Origin: Stutzerimonas balearica DSM 6083
Lineage (GTDB): Bacteria > Pseudomonadota > Gammaproteobacteria > Pseudomonadales > Pseudomonadaceae
Direction of reading: 5' to 3'
NCBI RefSeq assembly: GCF_000818015.1
Contig: NZ_CP007511.1
Span: 2,156,001 to 2,220,000, forward strand
Length of the DNA stretch: 64,000 bases
The position numbers and the translations under genes are program-made. This document shows, one piece after another, positions 25,889-34,624 of the stretch (the first letter of the stretch is position 1; the number at the start of each line of letters is the position of its first letter). Below the pieces are notes generated by a model. That model saw nothing but the letters and a program-made list of their open reading frames with translations. It was not told the DNA's origin and made no database searches.

Positions 25889-26972
25889 AGCCGAACGCCC
25901 CGTGCTGGCAGCCGTACGCAACCACGTCGGCCACCTCACGCTGAACCGCCCCGCCGGGCTCAACGCCGTCAATCTGGAGATGGTGCGCCTGCTCGACGAG
26001 CAGTTGCGCGCCTGGGCCGCCGACCCGTCGATTAACGCCGTGGTGCTGCGCGCCAACGGCGAGAAGGCGTTCTGCGCCGGCGGTGACATCCGCTCGCTGT
26101 ACGACAGCTTCAAGCGTGGCGATACCGAGCACGAGACCTTTTTCGAGGAGGAATATGCGCTCGATCAGTACATCCATGCCTATCCCAAGCCCCTGCTGGC
26201 GCTGATGGACGGCTTCGTCCTCGGTGGCGGCATGGGCCTGGTCCAGGGTGCGGCGCTGCGGGTGATCAGCGAGCGTGCGCGCATGGGCATGCCCGAGGTC
26301 GGCATCGGCTACTTCCCTGACGTCGGCGGCAGCTATTTCCTCTCGCGTCTGCCCGGCGAGCTGGGCACTTACATGGGTGTGACCGGCCTGCCGATTCGTG
26401 CGGCCGATGCGCTCTACACGGGGCTGGCTGACTGGTGCATCAGCCATGAGCAGATCGCCGAGCTCGACCGCTGCCTGGACCGCATGAGCTGGTCAGTGCA
26501 TCCCCGCGAAGCGCTCCAGACACTGGTCGGGTCGTTGGCCACCCGAGATCTGCCGGGCTCCGAGCTCAAGGCGGTGCGCCAGGCGATCGACGAGCACTTC
26601 GCGCACGCCGACGTTCAGGCGATTCGCGCATCGCTGGCCGCCGAGCGGCGGCCCGAGTTCGAGGACTGGGCACGGGAGACCGTCAAGGTGCTCGACAGCC
26701 GCTCGCCGCTGGCCATGAGCGTCACCCTCGCCATGCTCAGGCGCGGCCGCGAACTGGCGCTGGCCGACTGCTTTGCGCTGGAGCTGCATCTGGATCGGCA
26801 GTGGTTCGCCCGCGGCGACATCATGGAAGGCGTGCGCGCGCTGATCATCGACAAGGACAAGAGCCCACGCTGGAACCCGCCGCAACTGTCCGAAGTCACC
26901 ACCGAGCAGGTTCAGAGCTTCTTCGCCGACTTCAAGCCGGCCACCCGCTCGCGGCGAACCGCCACGGCCTGA
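25881..26972 (+). CDS. 3-hydroxyisobutyryl-CoA hydrolase (crotonase family)
   Basis: A 363-aa crotonase-fold hydrolase, longer than hydratases because of the C-terminal extension typical of HIBYL-CoA hydrolases. Motifs: [53 protein letters not shown]. It releases free 3-hydroxyisobutyrate for MmsB. It starts inside the mmsB 3' end, and the pathway order hydratase, hydrolase, dehydrogenase is complete in this operon. Confidence 0.93.
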   Translation: MSEAERPVLAAVRNHVGHLTLNRPAGLNAVNLEMVRLLDEQLRAWAADPSINAVVLRANGEKAFCAGGDIRSLYDSFKRGDTEHETFFEEEYALDQYIHAYPKPLLALMDGFVLGGGMGLVQGAALRVISERARMGMPEVGIGYFPDVGGSYFLSRLPGELGTYMGVTGLPIRAADALYTGLADWCISHEQIAELDRCLDRMSWSVHPREALQTLVGSLATRDLPGSELKAVRQAIDEHFAHADVQAIRASLAAERRPEFEDWARETVKVLDSRSPLAMSVTLAMLRRGRELALADCFALELHLDRQWFARGDIMEGVRALIIDKDKSPRWNPPQLSEVTTEQVQSFFADFKPATRSRRTATA

Positions 26973-27036
26973 CGCCGGCGGGCGGCGGTTATCGACCGCC
27001 CGCCCCGGCCTGAACAACGATAAAGAGAACCCTGCG

Positions 27037-28188
27037 ATGAACGACCTCGAACTCACCGAAGACCAGCGCATGATCCGCGACATGGCCCGCGACTTCGCCC
27101 GTCGCGAGATCGCTCCGCACGCCCAGGCGTGGGAAAAGGCCGGCTGGATCGACGACGCACTGGTCGCCCAGATGGGCGAGCTCGGCCTGTTGGGCATGGT
27201 CGTCCCGGAACAATGGGGCGGCAGCTACGTCGACTACGTCGCCTATGCGCTGGCGGTGGAGGAAATCTCTGCCGGCGATGGTGCCGTGGGCGCGTTGATG
27301 AGCATTCACAATTCCGTGGGTTGCGGCCCGGTACTCAAGTACGGTTCCCAGGCGCAAAAGGACGAGTGGCTCGCCGAGCTGGCCAGCGGGCGCGCTATCG
27401 GCTGCTTTGCCCTGACCGAACCCCAGGCCGGCTCCGAAGCGCACAACCTGCGCACCCGCGCCGAACGGGTGGACGGCCACTGGGTGCTCAACGGCGCCAA
27501 GCAATTCTGCAGCAACGCCAAGCGCGCGAAGCTGGCGATCGTGTTCGCGGTGACCGATCCGGACCTTGGTAAGAAGGGCCTTTCGGCCTTCCTGGTGCCG
27601 ACCGACACGCCCGGCTTCGTGGTCGAACGCAGCGAGCACAAGATGGGTATTCGTGCCTCCGACACCTGTGCCCTGGCGCTGACCGACTGCCGGGTGCCCG
27701 AAGCGAACCTGCTGGGCGAGCGCGGCAAGGGCCTGGCCATTGCCCTGTCGAACCTCGAGGGCGGGCGCATCGGCATCGGCGCGCAGGCACTGGGTATCGC
27801 CCGCGCGGCGTTCGAAGCAGCCCTGCGCTATGCCCGTGACCGGGTACAGTTCGGCAAGCCGATCGCCGAGCACCAGAGCATCGCCAATCTGCTCGCCGAC
27901 ATGCAGACACAGCTCAACGCCGCGCGCCTGCTCATTCTGCATGCAGCGCGGCTCAAGTCGGCGGGGCTGCCCTGCCTTTCCGAAGCCTCACAGGCCAAGC
28001 TGTTTGTTTCGGAGATGGCCGAAAAGGTCTGCTCGCAGGCGATCCAGATCCATGGCGGCTACGGCTACCTGGAGGACTACCCGGTCGAGCGCTACTACCG
28101 CGACGCCCGCATCACGCAGATCTACGAGGGCTCCAGCGAGATCCAGCGCCTGCTGATCGCCCGCGAGCTGGCCAGCTATTCGCTGTAG
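27037..28188 (+). CDS. Acyl-CoA dehydrogenase, probably isobutyryl-CoA dehydrogenase
   Basis: A 383-aa FAD-dependent dehydrogenase with [16 protein letters not shown] (flavin contact), the [19 protein letters not shown] region, and the catalytic Glu in [16 protein letters not shown]. The operon partners point to isobutyryl-CoA as substrate. A GGCGGGCGG hairpin lies in the gap before it (26977-27004). Its stop abuts the stop of the convergent small gene with no spacer, so no intrinsic terminator is visible. Confidence 0.93.
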   Translation: MNDLELTEDQRMIRDMARDFARREIAPHAQAWEKAGWIDDALVAQMGELGLLGMVVPEQWGGSYVDYVAYALAVEEISAGDGAVGALMSIHNSVGCGPVLKYGSQAQKDEWLAELASGRAIGCFALTEPQAGSEAHNLRTRAERVDGHWVLNGAKQFCSNAKRAKLAIVFAVTDPDLGKKGLSAFLVPTDTPGFVVERSEHKMGIRASDTCALALTDCRVPEANLLGERGKGLAIALSNLEGGRIGIGAQALGIARAAFEAALRYARDRVQFGKPIAEHQSIANLLADMQTQLNAARLLILHAARLKSAGLPCLSEASQAKLFVSEMAEKVCSQAIQIHGGYGYLEDYPVERYYRDARITQIYEGSSEIQRLLIARELASYSL

Positions 28189-28560
28189 TTACACCGCCGG
28201 GCCGCGGCGCGACTCGTGGCCCATCGGCGTAGCGTCGGGGATTTGCACGTCGGGGGCCTGGAAATCCGGGCTGTGCACTTCCGAATCCAGCGGCATGTGG
28301 GCGTAGCGCTCCGGCGGAAAATGGCCCTTGTGGTCATGCCGAGCGCCACTGGCCTCATGCTCGGTCAACATGCGCTTGGCCTCGCAACGCCCGGTTACGC
28401 CGCGAGCCAGCGCCATGCCACCTAGGGCCAGCTCCACCAGGCCGAACAGGCCGCCGCGGCGCAGGCCCTTGGCCAGCAGCATCACACCGCCGGCCACCGA
28501 AGCGGTACGCTCCCAGCCGTGGACGTTTTGCGGTGCGTTCTTGTCGTACAGGCGGTTCAT
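28189..28560 (-). CDS. Small membrane protein, DUF2892/YgaP-like
   Basis: A 123-aa protein with a Gly/Leu/Ala-rich hydrophobic region (about 22-60, including ASVAGGVMLLAKGLRRGG and LVELALGGMALARGV) resembling the YgaP/DUF2892 inner-membrane domain, followed by a hydrophilic His/Asp/Pro-rich tail. ATG 28560 has GAGGTG upstream; an in-frame GTG three codons earlier is less likely. Function is not known. It lies convergent to, and abutting, the acyl-CoA dehydrogenase. Confidence 0.7.
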   Translation of the reverse strand: MNRLYDKNAPQNVHGWERTASVAGGVMLLAKGLRRGGLFGLVELALGGMALARGVTGRCEAKRMLTEHEASGARHDHKGHFPPERYAHMPLDSEVHSPDFQAPDVQIPDATPMGHESRRGPAV

Positions 28561-28767
28561 GGTGGTCACCTCGTGTGTTTTCGGTCCTTATAGCTGACTG
28601 CGTGAACCCCAAGCCGTTCCGGTCCAGCCGACGACGCGACTTCTGTGCCCCAGGCTTTCGTCGGCGGGTAACGGCGGCCGCACAAGCTGTATATCCATAC
28701 ATAAAAACATTGCCTGATCTCGACGGGCCCGCCATGCTGTGCCAGTCATCCCTGCGGCCCGCCAAGC

Positions 28768-30720
28768 ATGCGTCTGTTTCTCTGCGAAAAGCCCTCCCAG
28801 GCCAAGGACATCGCCCAGGTGCTCGGCGCGCGGCGCCGCGGTGAGGGCTGTTGGATCGGTAGTGACGTCACCGTGACCTGGTGCATCGGCCACTTGCTCG
28901 AAACGGCACCGCCGGACGCCTATGACGGCCGCTACAAACGCTGGGCGCTGGCCGACCTGCCAATCGTGCCGCAGCGCTGGAAGCTGCAGATCAAGGGCAA
29001 GACGGCAAGCCAGTACAAGGCGGTGAAGCGCCTGCTCGGCGAATGTGCCGAACTGGTGATCGCCACCGATGCCGACCGCGAAGGCGAAATGATTGCCCGT
29101 GAGCTGGTCGAGCACTGCCGCTACCGTGGGCCGATTCAGCGTCTGTGGCTGTCGGCGCTCGATGAGGCCTCGATCCGCAAGGCATTGGCCGCACTGAAGC
29201 CCGGCGCCGAAACCTTCAACCTGTATCAGGCGGCGTTGGGACGCTCGCGCGCCGATTGGTTGATCGGCATGAACATGAGCCGGCTGTTCACCCTGCTCGG
29301 CCGCCGCAGCGGCTACCAGGGCGTGCTCACGGTTGGCCGTGTGCAAACGCCCACGCTGCGCCTGGTGGTCGATCGTGACCGCGCCATCGCCGCGTTCGTG
29401 CCGATGCCGTTCTGGGGAATCGAAGCGACGTTGCAAGCCGACGGCGAAACCTTCAAGGCCGACTGGATCGCGCCCGAAGCAGTTTGCGACGATCAGGGCC
29501 GCTGTCTGAACCAGGCGCTCGCCGCAGAGGCTGCCGAAGCCATGCGCTTGGCGGCTCTGGCACAGGTCAGGGAGATCAAGACCGAACGCCAGCGCGAGGC
29601 CGCGCCGCTGCCCTTCGACCTGGGCACGCTGCAATCGGTTTGTTCGAAAAAGCTCGGGCTGGGCGCGCAGGAAACCCTCGATATCGCCCAGGCGCTTTAC
29701 GAAACGTACAAGCTCATCACCTATCCACGCAGCGACTGTGGCTATCTGCCACTCAGCCAGCATGGCGAAGCGCCCACCATCCTTGCCGCGCTGGAACAGG
29801 CGGACCCGGTGCTCGCCGCCTTGCGCCCCCACCTGCTGCCCAGCCGCAAGTCGCGCGCCTGGAACGATGCCAAGGTAGGCGCGCACCACGGCATCATTCC
29901 CACCGCAGCGGCCGGGGCCCTGGCCCGCCTGAGCGGCAAGCAGCGCGCCGTCTATACGTTGATCCGCGCACGCTACCTGGCGCAGTTCCTGCCGCCGCAC
30001 GAGTACGACCGGACCCAGGCCGAGCTGGACTGCGCCGGCCACGCACTGCGGGCAGTAGGCAAGCAGGTGATCGAGCCGGGCTGGAAACGCGCGCTGCCCG
30101 AGGCGCTGGCTGCGGCCGGCCCGCGCCCGGCGCCTACTGCCCAGGTGCTGCCGAGGCTCGTTCGCGGGCAGACCTGCAACGTGCCCGCGGTAGCCCTCAA
30201 GGATCAGTTCACCCAGCCGCCCAAGCCTTACACCGAGGGCGACCTGATCCAGGCGATGAAGAACGTCGCCCGCCTGGTCGAAGATCCGCGCCTCAAGCAG
30301 AAACTCAAGGACACGACCGGCATCGGCACCGAAGCGACGCGCGCCGGGATCATTCAGGGCCTGCTCGAGCGTGGCTATCTGACCCGCCAAGGCAAGGCGC
30401 TGGCGGCTACACCCGCCGCGTTCAGCCTGATCGACGCCGTGCCGCGGCCGATCGCCGATCCGGGCACCACAGCGATCTGGGAGCAGGCACTGGACATGGT
30501 CCAGGCCGGTGAAATGCCGCTGGACGAATTCGTTGCAAAGCAGTCCGCCTGGATGAGCAAGCTGGTGGAACGCTGCGCAGGGCTGCAGCTGAGCATCAGC
30601 GGCCCCGCCATCGGCACGCCCGCCAGGCGCAAGGGTGGCAAGCGCCCGCGCTACGGCAAGCCGGGTACCTCCACGAAGGCAACGGGTGCCAAGGGCAGGA
30701 AGCGCGCCGCACCGAAGTGA
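28768..30720 (+). CDS. topB: DNA topoisomerase III
   Basis: A 650-aa type IA topoisomerase. The Toprim domain has FLCEKPSQAKDIAQVLG and ATDADREGE (acidic residues). The nucleophilic Tyr is in LITYPRSDCGYL (Y319). HHGIIPT and KDTTGIGTEATRAGII follow, with a basic C-terminal tail (KGGKRPRYGKPGTS, ending GRKRAAPK). It relaxes negative supercoils and decatenates with RecQ-like partners. The start ATG at 28768 is the first codon before the Toprim strand. Confidence 0.96.
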   Translation: MRLFLCEKPSQAKDIAQVLGARRRGEGCWIGSDVTVTWCIGHLLETAPPDAYDGRYKRWALADLPIVPQRWKLQIKGKTASQYKAVKRLLGECAELVIATDADREGEMIARELVEHCRYRGPIQRLWLSALDEASIRKALAALKPGAETFNLYQAALGRSRADWLIGMNMSRLFTLLGRRSGYQGVLTVGRVQTPTLRLVVDRDRAIAAFVPMPFWGIEATLQADGETFKADWIAPEAVCDDQGRCLNQALAAEAAEAMRLAALAQVREIKTERQREAAPLPFDLGTLQSVCSKKLGLGAQETLDIAQALYETYKLITYPRSDCGYLPLSQHGEAPTILAALEQADPVLAALRPHLLPSRKSRAWNDAKVGAHHGIIPTAAAGALARLSGKQRAVYTLIRARYLAQFLPPHEYDRTQAELDCAGHALRAVGKQVIEPGWKRALPEALAAAGPRPAPTAQVLPRLVRGQTCNVPAVALKDQFTQPPKPYTEGDLIQAMKNVARLVEDPRLKQKLKDTTGIGTEATRAGIIQGLLERGYLTRQGKALAATPAAFSLIDAVPRPIADPGTTAIWEQALDMVQAGEMPLDEFVAKQSAWMSKLVERCAGLQLSISGPAIGTPARRKGGKRPRYGKPGTSTKATGAKGRKRAAPK

Positions 30721-31160
30721 GGGGCGTGCATAACGTGCCTGCTACTCGAGCGTTGGACGACCCGGCGTCAGGTAGGGGAACGGGGCAATGGTTTGGCCGG
30801 CAGGGCTTGCGGTGGGCAAGGCTGCACCGTTGCCCACCCTCCGGATCAGCGCCGGCTGGCGCTACGGGATCCTTTTCCACCATCGGCCCCTGTTGCACCC
30901 CGCACTGAACTCGTGAGAGTGGCCATCCCTATCGCTGCCGGATCCCGCACCGCGCCGTAGGGTGGAAAGCGACCACGGGGCTTTTTCCACGCGCGTACAC
31001 GCGTGCGCGAGATGCGGCGCAACGGCACTGCGCCGCCGACCTCCCGAGCCAAGCGATGACGCCGACAAGACTGCTCCGTGCCCACGGGCCGCGCAGCCGG
31101 GAGCGTGGCCGGCCTTGTCGGCAACCCGGTGCGCGCACACCAAAATGGCAGACCGCAGAA
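30721..31160. repeat. Gene-free stretch with decayed intergenic repeat units
   Basis: About 440 bp without a credible gene. It contains hairpin units such as GTGGGCAA/TTGCCCAC (about 30811-30836) and the segment CGTAGGGTGGAAAGC followed by GGGGCTTTTTCCACGCG (about 30956-30994), which look like degenerate dispersed palindromic repeats. Longer frames here have no protein-like character. Confidence 0.4.
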
Positions 31161-31161
31161 A

Positions 31162-31523
31162 AGCAAAAGGGGAAGCCGTGAGGCTTCCCCTTGAAGGGAT
31201 CGTGCTTTGTTCTTCTTCTGCTGACGGGCTTGTTGTTCTTGTTTGCAGCCCGGCCGGGCCTCAGGGCCCATGGTTCCAAATGGAACCGAGGAACAAACGG
31301 ATTATTTTGGTCGCTGATGCTGCCTGCCCTCGCGGGCCAACCGGTTCTGGTGCTGCCTTGCATGGCAGTTTTGTTGTTCTCGCTCCGGTCGAGAGAAACC
31401 TCTGGGCAACTCCTCTCCAAAAGAATCAGTTTGCTACGTCCCCATCCTGTTGTTCTTGTTATTCAGGAGCCGCTTCGTTTTGTTCTTGTTATGGGTGCTT
31501 CTGGTTTTTTGTTTTTGTTGTGC
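31162..31523 (-). ncRNA. crcZ: CrcZ/CrcY-family small RNA (Hfq/Crc decoy)
   Basis: On the minus strand an RNA of about 360 nt would start near 31523 (GGCACAACAAAAAC), 11-12 nt after the -12 element, and end at the terminator at 31165-31192. It carries six A-rich CA motifs, on the plus strand as TTGTT-type tracts at about 31505-31520, 31477-31490, 31449-31460, 31369-31380, 31230-31244 and 31205-31220, separated by GC hairpins such as GGTTCCATTTGGAACC. This is the design of CrcZ/CrcY/CrcX RNAs, which sequester Hfq-Crc and relieve catabolite repression. There is no cbrB gene beside it, so by position it is probably the CrcY-type copy; the symbol reflects the family. Confidence 0.85.
31165..31192 (-). 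terminator. Terminator of the CrcZ/CrcY-type RNA
   Basis: On the minus strand AAGGGGAAGCC (31192 to 31182) pairs with GGCTTCCCCTT (31177 to 31167) around TCAC and continues into TTTTGCTTTT. The T-run is on the minus strand only. Confidence 0.88.
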
Positions 31524-31533
31524 CAGTAATAGA

Positions 31534-31549
31534 GCAGCAGTCGTGCCAA
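31534..31549 (-). promoter_or_regulatory. Sigma-54 promoter of the CrcZ/CrcY-type RNA
   Basis: Minus strand reads TTGGCACGACTGCTGC. GG (31547-31546) and GC (31535-31534) are exactly 10 nt apart. crcZ and crcY genes are known to be sigma-54/CbrB dependent. Confidence 0.88.
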
Positions 31550-31623
31550 CTTTACGAAAGCCTTTTATATCAATGACTTGTGAAGCGTATGAGATTTTCC
31601 AGGGCCGCCGGAACGGGAATTTC

Positions 31624-31700
31624 GTTACCGCCCTGCCCAGCAGGCGTTACGCCCGGCCGGCCGCGGTAACACTCGGCAAGCGTTACCGCGAGGTGGTTAC
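31624..31700 (-). promoter_or_regulatory. Cluster of CbrB-like binding half-sites
   Basis: Five GTTAC/GTAAC pentamers occur within 77 bp: 31624-31628, 31646-31650, 31666-31670 (GTAAC), 31682-31686 and 31696-31700. The pair at 31646 and 31666 forms an inverted repeat with a 15-nt spacer, close to the TGTTAC...GTAACA pattern described for CbrB. They lie about 75-150 bp upstream of the sigma-54 promoter, a usual enhancer position, and partly overlap the 3' end of the racemase gene. Confidence 0.65.
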
Positions 31701-32789
31701 CCGCGGATGCCAGGCGATCTCGCTCGCCGACAGCTCGACCGAAACCCGGGCTTGACCAGGCGTGCGTGAGAAGCGTGGTGCCGGCGCCACCTGCAGGCCA
31801 CCCTCCTGGTTGCGATAGACGCCGCGTGCCTTGAGGTGCGGGTGCTCCGGTGCCTCGTTCAATTCGAGCACCGGTGCAAAGCAGGCATCGGTCCCCTCCA
31901 GCAGCGCACACCACTGATCACGGCTGCGGTTGGCGAACAGCGCCTGAAGTTCGGCGCCCTGCTCGGCCCACGCGGCGGGATCGCGGCCGACCCGGCGCAG
32001 CGATTCCGGCGCATCGATACGCTCGCACAATAGTTCCCAGAACTTGGGCTCCAGCGCGCCGATGGCGATTTCGCGGCCGTCGGCGCAGCGATAGCAGCGG
32101 TAGTTGGGCGCCGCCCCGGCCAGCGGGTTGGCCGCACGCTCCATCGACAGCCGGCCAGTGGCCAGAAGGCCCGAGAAGAAACTCATCAACGACGAGACGC
32201 CATCGACGATGGCCGCATCGACGACCTGGCCCTTGCCTGATCGCTCACGCTCGAACAGCGCGGCGAGGATACCCACGGCGAGGAACATCGAGCCCCCGCC
32301 AAAATCACCGACCAGATTCAGCGGTGGGATCGCGGTTCCCTCGGCGCCGCGAATCGCCGCCAGCGCGCCGGTCAGCGCGATGTAATTGATGTCGTGGCCC
32401 GCCGCACCGGCCAGTGGCCCGCTTTGCCCCCAGCCGGTCATGCGTCCGTAGATCAGCCTGGCGTTGCGCTGCAGGAGCGGTTCGGGCCCGAGCCCCAGGC
32501 GTTCCATCACCCCGGGACGAAAGCCCTCGATCAGCACATCCGCCTGGTCAGCGAGGCTCAGGCAGCGCTCGCGCCCGGCTGCACTGCGGATATCGAGCGT
32601 TACGACGCGCCGGCCGCGGTCCACCACCGGGTTCGACCAGCCCGTTCCGCCCTCACGCTGAACGCGTATGACATCGGCCCCCAGATCGGCCAGCAGCATG
32701 GCGCAGTGCGGCCCCGGGCCGATGCCGGCGAACTCCAGCACGCGCAGCCCGGCAAGCGGGCCAGGGCCTGATTCCTGCGTGTCGCTCAC
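31683..32789 (-). CDS. CaiB/BaiF-family CoA-transferase, alpha-methylacyl-CoA racemase type
   Basis: A 368-aa family III CoA-transferase fold protein. The motifs GHDINYIALTG and NLVGDFGGGSMFLAVG hold the His and Asp acid/base pair of alpha-methylacyl-CoA racemases, so epimerisation of 2-methylacyl-CoA is more likely than CoA transfer. It is the last gene of the branched acyl-CoA cluster; its 3' end contains part of the CbrB-like site cluster of the adjacent small RNA gene. Confidence 0.88.
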   Translation of the reverse strand: MSDTQESGPGPLAGLRVLEFAGIGPGPHCAMLLADLGADVIRVQREGGTGWSNPVVDRGRRVVTLDIRSAAGRERCLSLADQADVLIEGFRPGVMERLGLGPEPLLQRNARLIYGRMTGWGQSGPLAGAAGHDINYIALTGALAAIRGAEGTAIPPLNLVGDFGGGSMFLAVGILAALFERERSGKGQVVDAAIVDGVSSLMSFFSGLLATGRLSMERAANPLAGAAPNYRCYRCADGREIAIGALEPKFWELLCERIDAPESLRRVGRDPAAWAEQGAELQALFANRSRDQWCALLEGTDACFAPVLELNEAPEHPHLKARGVYRNQEGGLQVAPAPRFSRTPGQARVSVELSASEIAWHPRVTTSR

Positions 32790-32858
32790 ATGACCTCCAG
32801 AGCTAGGCTCTTCATGGCGGAACGCCGCCGCCCGACCAGCAGCCAGGCGGCGGGCGGC

Positions 32859-34499
32859 TCAGAAGCTCGCCGCGTTGCGCTGATTCTCGACGAGGTGGTT
32901 GCGGTAGCGCTCGCGTAGCACCTTCTTGTCGATCTTGCCGGTGGCCGTGAGCGGCACCCGGTCGAACACCACCGCATCAGGTATCCACCACTTGACGAGG
33001 TTCGGCTCCAGATGGGCCAGCACCTGGTCGGCGCTGACCTCGGCGTCGGCGTGCGGCTCGATCACCAGCAGCGGGCGTTCCTCCCACTTGGGGTGGAACA
33101 CGCCGACGACGGCGGCCACCTTCACGCCGGGACAGGCGGCCGCGACGTTCTCGATGTCGATGGAGCTGACCCATTCCCCGCCGGACTTGATCACATCCTT
33201 GCTGCGGTCGGTGATGCGCAGGAAACCATCGGCGTCGAGGGTGGCGATGTCGCCGGTGTCGAACCAGCCCTCGGCATCCAGTGCACTTCTATCGCTGCGG
33301 TAGTAGCGCTCGACCGTCCAGGGCCCGCGCACCAACAGCTTGCCCGAGCTCTGCCCGTCGCGTGGCAGCTCGCGGCCCTGGTCGTCGACGATTCTCAGCT
33401 CGATGCCGAACTGCAGCCGGCCCTGACGGCTCCAGATGGTGTCGTTGGTCGCCGCATGACCACGCTCCATGAGCTTCGGCGTTGGCGTTGCCACCACGCC
33501 CAGCGGGCTGGTCTCGGTCATGCCCCAGAGTTGGCAGACGGCGACGCGGTACTTGCGCTGGAAGGTCTCGGCCATCATGCGCGGCACGGCCGAGCCACCG
33601 ATGACCAGGCGCGCCAGGCTGCCGGCATCCTCGCCGGTGCGTTCCAGGTGGTCGAGGTACATGGTCCAGATCGTCGGTACGCCGCCGGAAAGGGTTACCC
33701 CCTCGCCCTTGATCAACGCCTGCAGGCTCGTGCCGTCCATCTTGTCGCATGGCAGGACGAACTTGCAGCCGTTGATCGCCGCAGCAAACGGCAGCCCCCA
33801 GGCGGTGCCGTGGTAGAGCGAGGAACAGGGCATCACGCAATCGAAGGCGGAAAGCCCGAACGCGCCGGACAACCCCGCCGCCATCGCGTGCAAGACGACC
33901 GAGCGATGGCTGTAGAGCACGCCCTTGGGGTCGCCGGTGGTACCGGAGGTGTAACAGAGAATGGCGCCGGCATTCTCATCGAACTGCGGCCAGACGACCG
34001 GCGCCTCGTTGGCGATCAGCGCCTCGTAGGCCTGCACCCCGGCGCCGGCTTCGGCCAGGGCGGCCTCCTCGGCGAGCATGACGAAATGACGAATGTTCGG
34101 CAGCCGATCGCGCAAACGTTCGACGCAGGGAATGAAGCTCTGGTCGAACAGCAACACCTGGCTGCCGGCATGGTTGATGGTGTAGACGATCTGGTCGTCG
34201 GACAGCCGCGGGTTGGCGGTATGCAGTACGGCGCCGATGCCCGGCACAGCGAAGAACAGTTCGTAATGGCGATGGGTGTTCCAGGCCAGCGACGAGACCG
34301 CGTCGCCCGGCGCGATGCCAAGGCTGCGCAGCATGCTGGCGGCCCGCGCGGCACGCTCGGCAAGGCCGGCATAGTCGTAGCGCCACAGCGGGCCGTCGAG
34401 CTGACGCGAGACGATCTCGCGGTCGCCGTGGGCGGCGGCGGCATGGGTGAGGATGGAGGTGATGGACAACGGGGCTTGCTGCATCAGTCCTGTTTGCAT
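32859..34499 (-). CDS. Acyl-CoA synthetase (AMP-dependent ligase)
   Basis: A 546-aa adenylate-forming enzyme: ILCYTSGTTGDPKGV (P-loop), LWGMTETSPLG, GWFDTGDIATLDADGF, RSKDVIKSGGEWVSSIDIE and a C-terminal TATGKIDKKVLR with the catalytic Lys. It activates a medium or branched carboxylic acid as acyl-CoA. ATG 34499, preceded by GAGGTCGGAAAC, is chosen over a longer frame from 34589. A CA motif lies 15 nt upstream of the start. Confidence 0.92.
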   Translation of the reverse strand: MQTGLMQQAPLSITSILTHAAAAHGDREIVSRQLDGPLWRYDYAGLAERAARAASMLRSLGIAPGDAVSSLAWNTHRHYELFFAVPGIGAVLHTANPRLSDDQIVYTINHAGSQVLLFDQSFIPCVERLRDRLPNIRHFVMLAEEAALAEAGAGVQAYEALIANEAPVVWPQFDENAGAILCYTSGTTGDPKGVLYSHRSVVLHAMAAGLSGAFGLSAFDCVMPCSSLYHGTAWGLPFAAAINGCKFVLPCDKMDGTSLQALIKGEGVTLSGGVPTIWTMYLDHLERTGEDAGSLARLVIGGSAVPRMMAETFQRKYRVAVCQLWGMTETSPLGVVATPTPKLMERGHAATNDTIWSRQGRLQFGIELRIVDDQGRELPRDGQSSGKLLVRGPWTVERYYRSDRSALDAEGWFDTGDIATLDADGFLRITDRSKDVIKSGGEWVSSIDIENVAAACPGVKVAAVVGVFHPKWEERPLLVIEPHADAEVSADQVLAHLEPNLVKWWIPDAVVFDRVPLTATGKIDKKVLRERYRNHLVENQRNAASF

Positions 34500-34513
34500 G
34501 TTTCCGACCTCAT

Positions 34514-34527
34514 CTTGTTTTTGTTTT
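34514..34527 (-). promoter_or_regulatory. CA motif (Hfq/Crc target) in the acyl-CoA ligase leader
   Basis: Minus strand AAAACAAAAACAAG fits overlapping AAnAAnAA and lies just before GAGG and ATG 34499, where Hfq-Crc binding would block ribosomes. Confidence 0.7.
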
Positions 34528-34624
34528 AGAGTGGCGACCGGAGCACTCCGGCCAACCAATTGGCACGGCAAAAAAGGCTTATCAATCAACGCGCTATGGC
34601 TTAAAGCTCAAGCCGCGTGAGGTT

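Noticed and set aside
30962..31576. Plus- and minus-strand frames of 100-200 codons in the small RNA region
   Set aside because: They are Cys/Ser/Leu/Phe-rich translations of the T-rich CA-motif tracts and terminator, with no ribosome sites; the RNA gene explains the region better.
34560..34585. TTGGCACGG as another sigma-54 promoter
   Set aside because: There is no GC dinucleotide 10 nt after the GG, so the -12 element is missing, and the plus orientation points away from the local genes.
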